Below, piece by piece: positions 1-8,292 of a stretch of DNA of 64,000 bases (positions within the stretch are counted from its first letter, which is position 1; every line of letters begins with the position of its first letter). Location of the stretch: contig NZ_VFPG01000002.1 in the NCBI RefSeq assembly GCF_006716565.1, forward strand, positions 806,001-870,000. The letters are read 5' to 3'. The stretch comes from Nocardia bhagyanarayanae. Its GTDB lineage: Bacteria; Actinomycetota; Actinomycetes; Mycobacteriales; Mycobacteriaceae. Below the pieces are notes generated by a model that searched no databases, was not told where the DNA came from, and was given only the letters and a program-made list of their open reading frames with translations. The position numbers and the translations under genes were made by a program.

Positions 1-317
1 TGGACGCGATCCGCACGGTGGCGGCCGGGGAGGCGCTGCTGTCGCCGAGCGCGACCGCCGCCGTCATCGCGCGGGTGAGGTCCGCGCCCGATCCCGCGCC
101 GCGCCCCACGCTGGGCGCGCTCACCGATCGCGAACTCGATGTGCTCGTCCTCGTCGCGCGCGGCCTGACCAACGCCGAGATCGCCGAGACCCTCGTGCTC
201 AGCCCGCTGACGGTGAAGACCCACGTCAGCCGCATCCTGGCGAAACTGCTCGCCCGTGACCGCGTCCAGCTCGTCATCGCGGCCTACGAGGCGGGCCTCG
301 TCACGCCCGCCACCTGA
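1..317 (+). CDS. LuxR/NarL-type response regulator, C-terminal part (5' end outside window)
   Basis: The reading frame is open from the first bases, so the gene starts before the window. What remains (about 104 residues) is the end of the linker followed by a complete LuxR-type helix-turn-helix: LTDRELDVLVLVARGLTNAE, then the recognition helix LSPLTVKTHVSRILAKL. The preceding sequence (DAIRTVAAGEALLSPSAT) is the usual linker between a receiver domain and the HTH in NarL/DegU-type regulators, so the missing part is most likely a receiver domain phosphorylated by a sensor kinase upstream. Its targets cannot be inferred. The next gene is convergent, about 270 bases away, and nothing recognisable lies in between. 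Confidence 0.9.
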   Translation, partial: DAIRTVAAGEALLSPSATAAVIARVRSAPDPAPRPTLGALTDRELDVLVLVARGLTNAEIAETLVLSPLTVKTHVSRILAKLLARDRVQLVIAAYEAGLVTPAT

Positions 318-587
318 GAACCCCTGCGGCGGATTCGGCGCGCGTGCCCGTCCGTTGCGGACTGCGCCAGGTCTCGCAGTGCTGGTGGCCTGACGGCTGT
401 GAGGTTGTTGCGCCGGGGCTTATGGTGCTGGCCTGTCGGTTGCGACCTGTCCGCGTTATCTCGCGCCTGCTCGTCGGCGATGGGCCTGTGCGCCGAGCTT
501 GGTAGCGCTTGCCGGTCGGCTGTGCGCCGGATGTCGCGGCGCTTCCTGCCGGTTCTGGGGCAGTACGGAGTCGCGCTGAGCTGCCGG

Positions 588-1361
588 TCAGTTGTCGGGG
601 ACCGGGGCGTCGTCCGGTCCGGGGACCACGGCGTCGGTGTGTTCCGGCAGCAACGGGCTGACCGCGAAGTGGCCCGCGACCGCGTCGGCGGGCAGGGCTT
701 CGATCGCGCGGATGCCGTTGGTGGCGGCCAGGTTTCGCAGCTCCGGTAGGGTTCCGCGGACGACCAGGCCTACGGTGCAGGCGCATCCGGCTCGCAGGCG
801 GGAGATGGAGACCGTCATGACCCGCGTGTAGCGCTCGCCGATCGCGCCGGTGCGCTCGAGCTGGTCCTGCACCTGCCAGGCGGCCGCGTCGGCGGACGCC
901 ACGGCCACCGCGTCGCCCGCGGGCACCTGCACCGCGACCAGCGGCGTCTGCACGCGCGGAATCGGAACCCGGTACAGCACTTGGCCGATACGCAGACCAC
1001 CGCTGTGCGCGGGAATCGCCTGCGGCGCGATCGGTTCGGTGAACGAGACCAGCGCCCAGTGCTGCTCGGTGTCGGTTCCGGAGAGCGAATCCCTCGCTCT
1101 GGCAAGGTATTCGGCGACCGGCTCGGCGTGGTCGGGGCCGAGGCGATCGGAGCCGACGCCGAGCTCGCGCGGCGGATTCAGCGCACCGAGCACGGCCATG
1201 AATCCGATGACGCCGACCGCCAAGATTCCAGCGAGCGGGGCCCGCAGCATGCGTCCGCGGCCCCCTTCGCCGGCGCGCGTATGGTTCGTTGCCGGGCCTT
1301 CGGGTCCGCCCGCGGCGCCACTTTCGTGACGATCCGTACCGGACTCCGACCGCTCACGCAT
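588..1361 (-). CDS. Single-pass membrane protein of unknown function
   Basis: About 257 residues if translated from the ATG whose ATGCGTGA overlaps the stop of the upstream pseudouridine synthase gene; an internal ATG (MLRAPLAG, near position 1250) is an alternative. A hydrophilic N-terminus is followed by one membrane segment ([20 protein letters not shown], about residues 41-60) and an extracytoplasmic domain of about 195 residues containing a Cys pair (GCAC). I do not recognise the family. Coupling with the rluA-like gene and lspA suggests it is the third gene of that operon, but this gives no function. The context and consistent codon use make it a real gene. Confidence 0.7.
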   Translation of the reverse strand: MRERSESGTDRHESGAAGGPEGPATNHTRAGEGGRGRMLRAPLAGILAVGVIGFMAVLGALNPPRELGVGSDRLGPDHAEPVAEYLARARDSLSGTDTEQHWALVSFTEPIAPQAIPAHSGGLRIGQVLYRVPIPRVQTPLVAVQVPAGDAVAVASADAAAWQVQDQLERTGAIGERYTRVMTVSISRLRAGCACTVGLVVRGTLPELRNLAATNGIRAIEALPADAVAGHFAVSPLLPEHTDAVVPGPDDAPVPDN

Positions 1362-2280
1362 TGCGCAGGACGTCCAGCGCGTTCTTCAGATCGTCCGGGT
1401 ACTCGCTGGTGATCTCCACCCAGCGTCCGTCGGCGGGGTGGGCGAAGCCGAGCGAGCGGGCGTGCAACCACTGCCGTTCCAGGCCGAGGCGTTCGGCGAG
1501 GCGCGGGTCGGCGCCGTAGGTGAGGTCACCGCAGCAGGGATGCCGGATCGCCGAGAAGTGCACGCGAATCTGGTGGGTGCGGCCGGTCTCCAGGTGGATG
1601 TCCAGCAGGCTGGCCGCCTGGAACGCCTCGACGGTGTCGTAGTGGGTGACGCTCGGCCGTCCGTCCGCGGTGACCGCGAACTTCCAGGCGTCGCCCCTGG
1701 CGCGGCCGATGGGCGCGTCGATCGTGCCGCTGCTCGGATCGGGATGTCCCTGCACCAGCGCGTGATACCGCTTGTCGACGGTGCGTTGCTTGAACGCCCG
1801 CTTGAGCACGGTGTAGGCGTGCTCGGACTGGGCGACCACCATCACACCGGAGGTGCCGACGTCCAGTCGGTGCACGATGCCCTGGCGCTCGTGCGCGCCG
1901 GAGGTGGAGATCCGGTATCCGGCCGCGGCCAGCCCGCCGACCACGGTGGGGCCCGTCCAGCCGACGCCGGTGTGCGCCGCGACGCCGACCGGCTTGTCCA
2001 CCGCGACGATGTCGTCGTCGGCGTAGAGGATCTTCATGCCCTCCACCGGTTCGGCCTCGATGGTGAGTTCGCGCTTGGGCTCGGGGAATTCGACCTCCAG
2101 CCAGGCGCCGGCGACGAGCCGGTCGGACTTGCCCGCCGGCACGCCGTCGAGCTGGACCGAGCCCTCGGCGGTGAGCGCCGCCACCGCAGTCCGCGACAGC
2201 CCGAGCAGCCGGGAGAGGCCCGCGTCGACCCGCATGCCGTCGAGCCCGTCGGGCACGGGCATGGTTCTGGTCTCTCTCAT
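1354..2280 (-). CDS. RluA-family ribosomal large-subunit pseudouridine synthase (RluD-like)
   Basis: A 308-residue protein with an N-terminal S4 RNA-binding region (about residues 15-75, [20 protein letters not shown]) and a pseudouridine synthase domain. The catalytic motif HRLDVGTSG is present with the nucleophilic Asp near residue 140. The family isomerises uridine to pseudouridine in 23S rRNA (RluD modifies helix 69 in E. coli); which uridines this enzyme modifies is inference. Its ATG overlaps the lspA stop (ATGA), giving translational coupling. The same lspA-rluA order is found in mycobacteria (Rv1539-Rv1540). Confidence 0.93.
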   Translation of the reverse strand: MRETRTMPVPDGLDGMRVDAGLSRLLGLSRTAVAALTAEGSVQLDGVPAGKSDRLVAGAWLEVEFPEPKRELTIEAEPVEGMKILYADDDIVAVDKPVGVAAHTGVGWTGPTVVGGLAAAGYRISTSGAHERQGIVHRLDVGTSGVMVVAQSEHAYTVLKRAFKQRTVDKRYHALVQGHPDPSSGTIDAPIGRARGDAWKFAVTADGRPSVTHYDTVEAFQAASLLDIHLETGRTHQIRVHFSAIRHPCCGDLTYGADPRLAERLGLERQWLHARSLGFAHPADGRWVEITSEYPDDLKNALDVLRNA

Positions 2281-2966
2281 GCCGCGTTCTCCTCTCCGGT
2301 GCTGCCCGGCATGTCCTTGTTCGGCTCAGTCTTGTTCGGCTCAGTCTTCTGCGGCCCGTCCTTGCCGGGTTCGGTCTCGGCGGGCGGTTCCGGCCGCGGC
2401 GTCGCCGCGCGCTCCTCGTCCTCGTCGCGGCCGGTCCGGGTGCCGTCGGGCTCGAACCCGAACACGGTCAGCACCACGAGCAGGATCGCGCCGCAGACGA
2501 TCGCCGAGTCCGCCACGTTGAACACCGGCCACCAGCCGATCGCGACGAAGTCGACGACGTGGCCCTGCAATGGTCCCGGCGCGCGGAAGAGCCGGTCGAC
2601 CAGGTTGCCGAGCGCGCCGCCGAGCACCATGCCGAGTCCGATCGCCCACCACAGCGAGCGCAGCGTGCGCCCGATGCGGATCACGCCGATCACCACGGCC
2701 GCGGCGACCAGCGTCAGCAGCCAGGTCATGCCGGTGGCCATGGAGAACGCGGCGCCGGGATTGCGCACCAGGGTGAACCGCGCGAAATCGCCGATCAGAT
2801 ACACGGGCTCGCCCGGCCGGAGGTTGGCCACCGCGATCGTCTTGGTGAGCAGATCGAGGCCGAACAGCACCGCGGCGATGATCAGCAGGGTCCGCAACCG
2901 TAGCGGCTGGGTCGTCTTTCGCGCCGGGTCGGCGGTGTTGTCCTCGGGCGGCCGGTCGTCACTCAC
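2277..2966 (-). CDS. lspA: Lipoprotein signal peptidase (signal peptidase II)
   Basis: LspA cleaves the signal peptide from diacylglyceryl-modified prolipoproteins in the cytoplasmic membrane. Four membrane segments are visible, with both catalytic aspartates in conserved contexts: GNLVDRLF (Asp about 124) and FNVADSAI (Asp about 153). I chose the GTG at 2966, which gives a protein like mycobacterial LspA; the open frame extends to 3068 and tandem ATGs lie at 2978/2975, but the added N-terminal residues look non-conserved. The C-terminal tail (about 55 residues) is charged and contains an exact 15-bp tandem duplication (2316-2345) that encodes a repeated TEPNK, a candidate for length variation between strains. 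The two lipoproteins just upstream on the other strand are typical substrates. Confidence 0.95.
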   Translation of the reverse strand: MSDDRPPEDNTADPARKTTQPLRLRTLLIIAAVLFGLDLLTKTIAVANLRPGEPVYLIGDFARFTLVRNPGAAFSMATGMTWLLTLVAAAVVIGVIRIGRTLRSLWWAIGLGMVLGGALGNLVDRLFRAPGPLQGHVVDFVAIGWWPVFNVADSAIVCGAILLVVLTVFGFEPDGTRTGRDEDEERAATPRPEPPAETEPGKDGPQKTEPNKTEPNKDMPGSTGEENAA

Positions 2967-3086
2967 GCCGATCATCATCTCTCGAGCGCCGCGGGCGCCG
3001 CGCCGCGCCTCCTCGCGCGTGTTCGCAACGCGCCCGGCGGCACGCAAGGCGAATGTCCCAGCTGACACTCAGGAAGCGGTCGTATC

Positions 3087-4043
3087 GTGTTGCTCGTGAC
3101 GGTGTTGTCTTCTTCTCACCTGCCCCGGTTCGCGCGCTCGAGTGTGTTGCTCGTCGTGCTCGCGGTCGGGCTTTCCGCCTTCGGCGTCGCCTGCGGCGAC
3201 GACACCGAGGCGCCCGCGGCCACCGAAGGGACCGAGCCGCTCGGCATGCCCAAGGAAGTGACCGTGCCGATCTCGGCCGCGGCGGCCACGCTCCTCTCGC
3301 CCGGCGCCGAGCCGCGCGATGTGCTGCGGCCGCATTTCGTCGTCGGCACCGACCAGCGGGTGACCCTGCGCACCGATCACCGCATCGAGCAGCAGATCAA
3401 CGATCAGCCCAAGCGCGACTTCTCCACGCCCGCGCTGACCATCCCGATGACCGCCGAGACCAGCGCGGAGGGCGTCGACCTCGTCATCGGCGCGGTGTCC
3501 ACGCCCGACCCGCTGTTGAACAAGGCGCTCACCGCCGCCGACGGCTCACACGCCGGCTTCGATTTCAGCGACGACGGCGCCATCACCGCGCTGCGGCTCG
3601 CGCCGTCACCGGACACCTCCAACGCCGCGCGCGCCGCGCTGGAGCAGGCGTTCTACCAGGCCGTGTACCGCTCGATCATGTTCCCCGACGAGCCCGTGGG
3701 CGAGGGCGCGGTATGGACCGTGCACCAGGAGGTGACCGGCGGCGTGACGCTCGACCAGATCACCACCGCGACGCTCACCGAGCGCGACGGTGACCGGCTC
3801 ACCATCCACCTGAACGTGACGCAGACCCCGAAATCCTCGAAGTGGTCGCTGCCCAACAACGCGGGCACCCTCGACATCGAGGACTACGTGATGCAGGGCA
3901 CCGGGACCATCACCGTCGACCTCGGATTGCCGCTGCCGGTGGCGGGCTCCATCACCGTCGGCGGTCATCAGGCCTACCGTGATCCGCGCAGCGCGAGCAT
4001 GTTGCAGCAGACCATCACCACGCAGGTCTCGTGGGCGGAGTGA
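3087..4043 (+). CDS. Secreted lipoprotein, DUF6263-like
   Basis: A 318-residue protein that starts with a positively charged N-region, a hydrophobic stretch (SSVLLVVLAVGLSAFGVAC) and a lipobox with Cys about residue 36, so it should be lipid-anchored outside the membrane. The mature part is rich in Thr and beta-forming residues and resembles DUF6263 proteins, whose function is unknown. The start is a GTG at 3087; another GTG at 3096 is possible. It is divergent from lspA and translationally coupled (GTGA overlap) to a second lipoprotein. The family assignment is from general resemblance and should be treated as tentative. Confidence 0.75.
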   Translation: MLLVTVLSSSHLPRFARSSVLLVVLAVGLSAFGVACGDDTEAPAATEGTEPLGMPKEVTVPISAAAATLLSPGAEPRDVLRPHFVVGTDQRVTLRTDHRIEQQINDQPKRDFSTPALTIPMTAETSAEGVDLVIGAVSTPDPLLNKALTAADGSHAGFDFSDDGAITALRLAPSPDTSNAARAALEQAFYQAVYRSIMFPDEPVGEGAVWTVHQEVTGGVTLDQITTATLTERDGDRLTIHLNVTQTPKSSKWSLPNNAGTLDIEDYVMQGTGTITVDLGLPLPVAGSITVGGHQAYRDPRSASMLQQTITTQVSWAE

Positions 4044-4753
4044 GACGCGGCCTGCTGCTCGCGGTGGTGAGCGCGGCGGTGGTCGCGGGCTGCGGATCGG
4101 AGCGGGAGGAACCGTCCGCGCCCGACCTACCGCCGCTCGGTCCCGCGGTCGCGGCCGCTTCGGTGCCGGGTCCGCCGCTGACCGATCCGAACGAGCTGGC
4201 CCGCCGCCTGCTCGGGCCCGCCGACCTGCCCGGCATGACGCCGGTGCTCGATACCCGCTCCCCGGGACAGGCCCAGACCGCCGGACCCACGGCCGAGACG
4301 CGCCCGGCCCAGTGCGCTCAGGTGTTGCTGCCGCTGGCCGAGCAGGGCACCGAACCGCTGACGTGGAACACCGTCGCCTACAACGGTCCCAGCTTTTCCA
4401 GTATCGATATCGACGCCGCGAGTTACGCACCGGAGAAATTGGCGGACGCCTTTTCCGCGGTGCAGCGCACATTGCGCGAATGCACCGAGTATTCCGGCAA
4501 CGACGCGGACGGGACGTCGATCGAATACCGGCTCGGCGGTCTGGAACAACCGTCCGTCGGGGACGCCTCGACGGCATTCCAGCTGCGGACGTCGAGCGCC
4601 GGGTTCACCCTGGTCTCGGTCGCCTCGATCGTTCAGGTCGGTTCGGTATTGGCGCAGGTCACCATTACCGCGCCGGAGTCGGTGGAGCCTGCTGCGCTGA
4701 CCGATCTGACGGCCGATCAAGTGGACAGGTTGCGGGGCGTCGCCGGGCCGTGA
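4040..4753 (+). CDS. Secreted lipoprotein, possible sensor-type domain
   Basis: I place the start at the GTG at 4040, which overlaps the preceding stop as GTGA; the open frame extends a few codons further upstream. The protein (about 237 residues) begins VRRGLLLAVVSAAVVAGCGS, a clear lipoprotein signal with the lipid-modified Cys near residue 18. After a Pro-rich linker comes a domain of about 170 residues with two cysteines (AQCAQ and LRECTEY), as in PknH-type extracellular sensor domains of mycobacteria. That similarity is suggestive only. It forms a two-gene operon with the upstream lipoprotein. Confidence 0.75.
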   Translation: MRRGLLLAVVSAAVVAGCGSEREEPSAPDLPPLGPAVAAASVPGPPLTDPNELARRLLGPADLPGMTPVLDTRSPGQAQTAGPTAETRPAQCAQVLLPLAEQGTEPLTWNTVAYNGPSFSSIDIDAASYAPEKLADAFSAVQRTLRECTEYSGNDADGTSIEYRLGGLEQPSVGDASTAFQLRTSSAGFTLVSVASIVQVGSVLAQVTITAPESVEPAALTDLTADQVDRLRGVAGP

Positions 4754-4872
4754 GCCTGGGCGTGGTTCCGGCCGCGTGTCCATAGATCTTTCGGCCGATC
4801 GTGCGATTTCGGCGGGCTGTCGGGAATAGGCTCGCCCTATCCGACATAAACGCCTCGATCGGAGGTCTTCAA

Positions 4873-5340
4873 ATGTCCGATGTGAAACCCATCCCCGACG
4901 GATATCCGGCGGTATCGCCGGGCCTGGCGATCGACGGCGCCGCGGCCGCGATCGATTTCTACAAGCAGGTGTTCGGCGCCGCGGAACGAATGCGCATGCC
5001 GCGCCCCGACGGGAAGATCGCGCACTGCGAACTCACGCTCGGTGATTCGGTCATCATGCTCGGCGACCCGGCGCCGGACATGGAATTCCTCGACCCCAAG
5101 ACGGTCGGCGGCACACCCGTCAACATCTACGTCTACGTCGAGGACGCCGACGCGTCCTTCGCGGCCGCCATCGCGGGCGGCGCCAGGGAGCTGTCGCCGA
5201 TGACCACCCAGTTCTACGGTGACCGCAGCGGCGCGTTCGAAGACCCGTGGGGACACCGTTGGACGGTGGCCACACACGTGGAGGACATCTCCCCGGAGGA
5301 GATGGACCGGCGCATGGCGGAGATGTTCGGCGAGGACTGA
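4873..5340 (+). CDS. VOC/glyoxalase-fold protein (PhnB-like)
   Basis: A 155-residue single-domain protein. Start ATG at 4873 is preceded by GGAGG at 4861-4865; the longer open frame from 4801 lacks such a site. Typical features of the vicinal-oxygen-chelate superfamily, PhnB/YdeM type, are the opening PYLAIDGAAAAIDFYKQVFGA-like segment (here GLAIDGAAAAIDFYKQVFG), DGKIAHCELTLGDSVIML and the final FEDPWGHRWTVATH. Metal-binding residues of true glyoxalase I are not all evident, so an enzymatic role is uncertain. It ends two bases before the convergent Rieske gene. Confidence 0.88.
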   Translation: MSDVKPIPDGYPAVSPGLAIDGAAAAIDFYKQVFGAAERMRMPRPDGKIAHCELTLGDSVIMLGDPAPDMEFLDPKTVGGTPVNIYVYVEDADASFAAAIAGGARELSPMTTQFYGDRSGAFEDPWGHRWTVATHVEDISPEEMDRRMAEMFGED

Positions 5341-5342
5341 GG

Positions 5343-5777
5343 TCACTCGGCGACGACCGAATCACCCTCCACCCGAACGGCTTTGGATGCCAGCGAGCGC
5401 TGAGCCGGTCCGGCGACGACGGAGCCGTCCAGACCGAACTTGCTGCCGTGACAGAGACAATTGACGGTGCCGCCGGTCACCTCGCCGACTCGGCAGCCGG
5501 CGTGCGTGCAGGTGCTGTCCAGGCCGACGAAGACGCCCGCGCTCGGCTGGGTGACCACGGTGTCCCCGGCGATCACGCCGCCGCCCACGGGAACGTCGGC
5601 GGTCTTGGCGAGGACCGTCGGGCCGCCGGACCGCGCCGCGGATGCCGGAGCGGACGCCGCCGTGTTGTCCCCGGAGGCGCCGCACGCCGCGAGCGCGGTG
5701 GCGGCCAGCGCCCCGGCTCCTACCACCACGGTGCGGCGGTCGAGCAGCGAATCGTTGTCGTCCCTAGCGTGTTTCAT
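5343..5777 (-). CDS. Exported Rieske [2Fe-2S] protein with Tat-type lipoprotein signal
   Basis: A 144-residue protein starting at the ATG at 5777 with a GAGGAG Shine-Dalgarno. The N-terminus has a twin arginine (LLDRRTVVVGAGALAATALA) running directly into a lipobox-like ALAAC (Cys about 32), so it is probably exported folded by Tat and lipid-anchored. The Rieske cluster ligands are complete: Cys90-x-His92 in CTHAGC and Cys107-x2-His110 in CLCHGSKF. Stand-alone Rieske lipoproteins of this size are common in actinobacteria; redox partners are unknown and none is encoded next to it. Confidence 0.9.
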   Translation of the reverse strand: MKHARDDNDSLLDRRTVVVGAGALAATALAACGASGDNTAASAPASAARSGGPTVLAKTADVPVGGGVIAGDTVVTQPSAGVFVGLDSTCTHAGCRVGEVTGGTVNCLCHGSKFGLDGSVVAGPAQRSLASKAVRVEGDSVVAE

Positions 5778-6083
5778 GCGTATCTCCTCGAACCCAGCCG
5801 CGGCGATACAGAGCCGATTCCGCCCGAACCACCGTCCCCACCTACACGTCCCGCAACCCACCCCGGTTCAACCACCTCCCTTTCGGGGCTGTGACGTGTA
5901 CGGCCGAGGGCGGCTGGAACCCGGTCTTCGTGGGCGGCGGCCGAGACTTGTCGCGCCCACGGCAGCAGGAGGATGCCCAGCGTCATCCGGCGTGGACCGC
6001 TGGGTCGGCCGCCGCCATGACGCGCGAAAAGCGCGGGGGCGCTACGCCGATCACTCGCTCGGTGCTGGTTTTCACTCGGTACT

Positions 6084-6120
6084 CCTTCATGTCTACTACG
6101 GGGCATAGTAGACATGAAGG
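6084..6120. promoter_or_regulatory. Perfect 15-bp inverted repeat, candidate operator
   Basis: Left arm CCTTCATGTCTACTA (6084-6098), 7-base spacer, right arm the exact reverse complement (6106-6120). It is AT-richer than its surroundings, lies in a gene-free interval and has no T-run, so a regulator-binding palindrome is more likely than a terminator. The core contains ATGT...ACAT, the pattern bound by PadR-type repressors in other bacteria; the binding protein is unknown. Confidence 0.55.
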
Positions 6121-6154
6121 CGGGCATTCGGAAAGGGTTTTCAGTGGCGCGAGG

Positions 6155-6193
6155 GCGGCGGACCCGATCCCCCTCACGGACCGGGTACGCCGC
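6155..6193 (-). terminator. Probable terminator of acs
   Basis: 12-bp arms (6155-6166 and 6182-6193) with one mismatch and a 15-base loop, starting 12 bases past the acs stop on the minus strand. There is no clear T-run, as is common in this GC-rich group. Confidence 0.5.
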
Positions 6194-6204
6194 CGGGCGC
6201 CGGG

Positions 6205-8157
6205 TCAGCCCCGGGCGATGGCCTCGAAGACCTTGGGGTCGACGAGGGTGGAGGTGTCGCCGAGTTCGCGGCCTTCGGCGACGTCGCGCAGCAGGCGGCG
6301 CATGATTTTGCCGCTGCGGGTTTTGGGGAGTTCGGGCACGACGTGGATTTCGCGTGGTTTGGCGATGGGACTGATCTCGCGGGCGACTTCGGCCTTCAGT
6401 TCGCCGATGAGTGCTTCGCCGGTGTCTTTGGCTTCGGCGGTGAGGATGACGAAGGCGACGATGCCTTGGCCGGTGGTGGCGTCGCTTGCGCCGACGACGG
6501 CGGCTTCGGCGACGCCGGAGTGTCCGACGAGGGCGGATTCGACTTCGGCGGTGGAGATGCGGTGGCCGGAGACGTTCATGACGTCGTCGACCCGGCCGAG
6601 CACCCAGAGCGCCCCGTCCTCGTCCACCTTCGCCCCGTCACCGGCGAAGTACCACCCTTCGGAAGCGAAACGCGCCCAATAGGTTTCGCGAAACCGGTCC
6701 ATATCGCCCCAGATGCCGCGCAGCATGGACGGCCACGGCTGGTCGAGCACCAGGAGCCCGGAGCGGCCACGCTCGAGGCCGCTGCCGTCGTCGTCGACGA
6801 CCTGTGCGGAGATCCCGGGCAGCGGGGTCATCGCGGCGCCGGGTTTGGCGGCGGTGACGCCGGGCAGCGGGGAGATCATGATCGCACCGGTCTCGGTCTG
6901 CCACCAGGTGTCCACGATCGGAGTCCGGTTGCCGCCGATCACCTCTCGATACCACCGCCAGGCCTCGGGATTGATCGGCTCGCCGACCGAGCCGAGGAGT
7001 CGCAGTGCGGACAGGTCGTGCGCGTCGGGGATCTCGCGCCCCCATTTCATGAAGGTGCGCACGAGGGTGGGAGCGGTGTAATAGATGGTGACGCCGTACT
7101 TTTCGATCGTCTCGAAGTGCCGGTGCTCGGTGGGCGAGTTGGGGGTGCCTTCGTAGACGACCTGGGTGGCGCGGTTGGACAGTGGTCCGTAGACGATGTA
7201 GCTGTGGCCGGTGACCCAGCCGATGTCGGCGGTGCACCAGTAGACGTCTTGTCCGGGTTTGTGGTCGAAGACGTAGTGGTGGGTGTAGGAGGTCTGGGTG
7301 AGGTAGCCGCCGGAGGTGTGCAGGATGCCTTTGGGTTTTCCGGTGGTGCCGGAGGTGTAGAGGATGAACAGCGGGTGCTCGGCGTCGAAGGGCTGGGCTT
7401 CGTGCTCGGTCGAGGCCTGGGCGACGGTCTCGTGCCACCACAGGTCGCGCCCCTCGGTCCACGGCACTTCGACGTTCGTGCGGCGCACCACCAGCACGTG
7501 CTCGACACTGTGCGGCACGTCGCCGTGCGCGTAGAGCGCCTCGTCCACGGCCTCCTTGAGCGGCGCGGACTTGCCGCGGCGCCACTGCCCGTCGGTGGTG
7601 ATGACGAGCCGGGCGCGCGCGTCGTCGACGCGCTGGCGCAGGGCGGTGGGGGAGAAGCCCGCGAACACCACCGAGTGGGTCAGCCCGAGCCGCGCGCAGG
7701 CGAGCATCGAGACGATCGCCTCGGGGACCATGGGCATGTAGATGGCGACCCGGTCACCCGCCTCGAGCCCGAGCTCGGTCAGGTAGTTGGCGGCCTGGGA
7801 CACCTCGTCGAGCAGCTGACGGTAGGTGATGTCGCGCGAGTCACCGGGTTCGCCTTCCCAGTGGATGGCGACTTGATCGCCGTGTCCGTCCAGGACGTGG
7901 CGGTCCACGCAGTTGTAGGCGACGTTGAGCTCGCCACCGACGAACCACTTGGCCACGGGCGCGTCGCTCCAGTCCAGCACCCGGTCCCATTTCCGATGCC
8001 AGTGCAGTCGCTCGGCCTGCTCGGCCCAGAACGCGTCGCGGTCCTCGGCGGCCCGATCGTAGAGTGCCGCACCGCCATTCGCGGCGGCGGCGAACTCGGC
8101 GCCGGGCGGGTAGACCGCGGGGACCGCGGTGCCGGGTTCGGTGGTGGCGCTGGACAA
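6205..8157 (-). CDS. acs: Acetyl-CoA synthetase
   Basis: A 650-residue AMP-forming acetate:CoA ligase of normal length for AcsA. It activates acetate to acetyl-AMP and then acetyl-CoA in the cytoplasm. The ATP-binding signature YTSGTTGKPKG is present about one third of the way through, WWQTETGAIMISPLPG marks the adenylate/acetate pocket, and the C-terminal KTRSGKIMRR carries the catalytic lysine (about 617), the known site of regulatory acetylation in this family. The start ATG at 8157 is preceded by AGGAGAT. It lies downstream of a monocarboxylate symporter operon on the same strand, which supports a role in growth on acetate; terminator-like hairpins between them suggest a separate transcript. 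Confidence 0.97.
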   Translation of the reverse strand: MSSATTEPGTAVPAVYPPGAEFAAAANGGAALYDRAAEDRDAFWAEQAERLHWHRKWDRVLDWSDAPVAKWFVGGELNVAYNCVDRHVLDGHGDQVAIHWEGEPGDSRDITYRQLLDEVSQAANYLTELGLEAGDRVAIYMPMVPEAIVSMLACARLGLTHSVVFAGFSPTALRQRVDDARARLVITTDGQWRRGKSAPLKEAVDEALYAHGDVPHSVEHVLVVRRTNVEVPWTEGRDLWWHETVAQASTEHEAQPFDAEHPLFILYTSGTTGKPKGILHTSGGYLTQTSYTHHYVFDHKPGQDVYWCTADIGWVTGHSYIVYGPLSNRATQVVYEGTPNSPTEHRHFETIEKYGVTIYYTAPTLVRTFMKWGREIPDAHDLSALRLLGSVGEPINPEAWRWYREVIGGNRTPIVDTWWQTETGAIMISPLPGVTAAKPGAAMTPLPGISAQVVDDDGSGLERGRSGLLVLDQPWPSMLRGIWGDMDRFRETYWARFASEGWYFAGDGAKVDEDGALWVLGRVDDVMNVSGHRISTAEVESALVGHSGVAEAAVVGASDATTGQGIVAFVILTAEAKDTGEALIGELKAEVAREISPIAKPREIHVVPELPKTRSGKIMRRLLRDVAEGRELGDTSTLVDPKVFEAIARG

Positions 8158-8202
8158 GTCACATCTCCTATCGAAAAAGCCTGAGCGGCAACGGGAACAG
8201 GG

Positions 8203-8285
8203 GTCGGGCCCCGGTGCTGCCGGGACCCGACGAGCGCCGCGCCGTTGCGGCGAGTCCTGCGGTGGTCCCGGCGGGCGCCGGGACC
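8203..8285 (-). terminator. Two consecutive hairpins after the symporter gene
   Basis: Hairpin 1: 8264-8272 with 8277-8285, perfect 9-bp GC stem and 4-base loop. Hairpin 2: 8203-8214 with 8220-8231, 12-bp stem with one mismatch and 5-base loop. They lie 8-90 bases beyond the stop of the symporter gene on the minus strand and before the acs ribosome-binding site, so termination (or mRNA 3'-end protection) is the likely role. Confidence 0.55.
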
Positions 8286-8292
8286 CGGAAGG

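Larger units (their letters stand above)
5778..6204. other. Gene-free interval between Rieske gene and acs
   Basis: I see no convincing intact gene in this 427-base stretch. It holds a perfect 15-bp inverted repeat (6084-6120) and the likely acs terminator (6155-6193). On the minus strand, directly after the inverted repeat, an AGGAG-like site precedes a GTG reading VKTSTERVIGVAPPRF and ending about 31 codons later; a shift of frame would continue it as MTLGILLLPWARQVSAAAHE. This could be a decayed gene, but the evidence is weak. Confidence 0.4.

Noticed and set aside
5983..6177. Short minus-strand frame next to the 15-bp palindrome as an intact gene
   Set aside because: At most about 31 codons follow the plausible start, no family is recognised and continuation would need a frameshift; noted only as a possible remnant.
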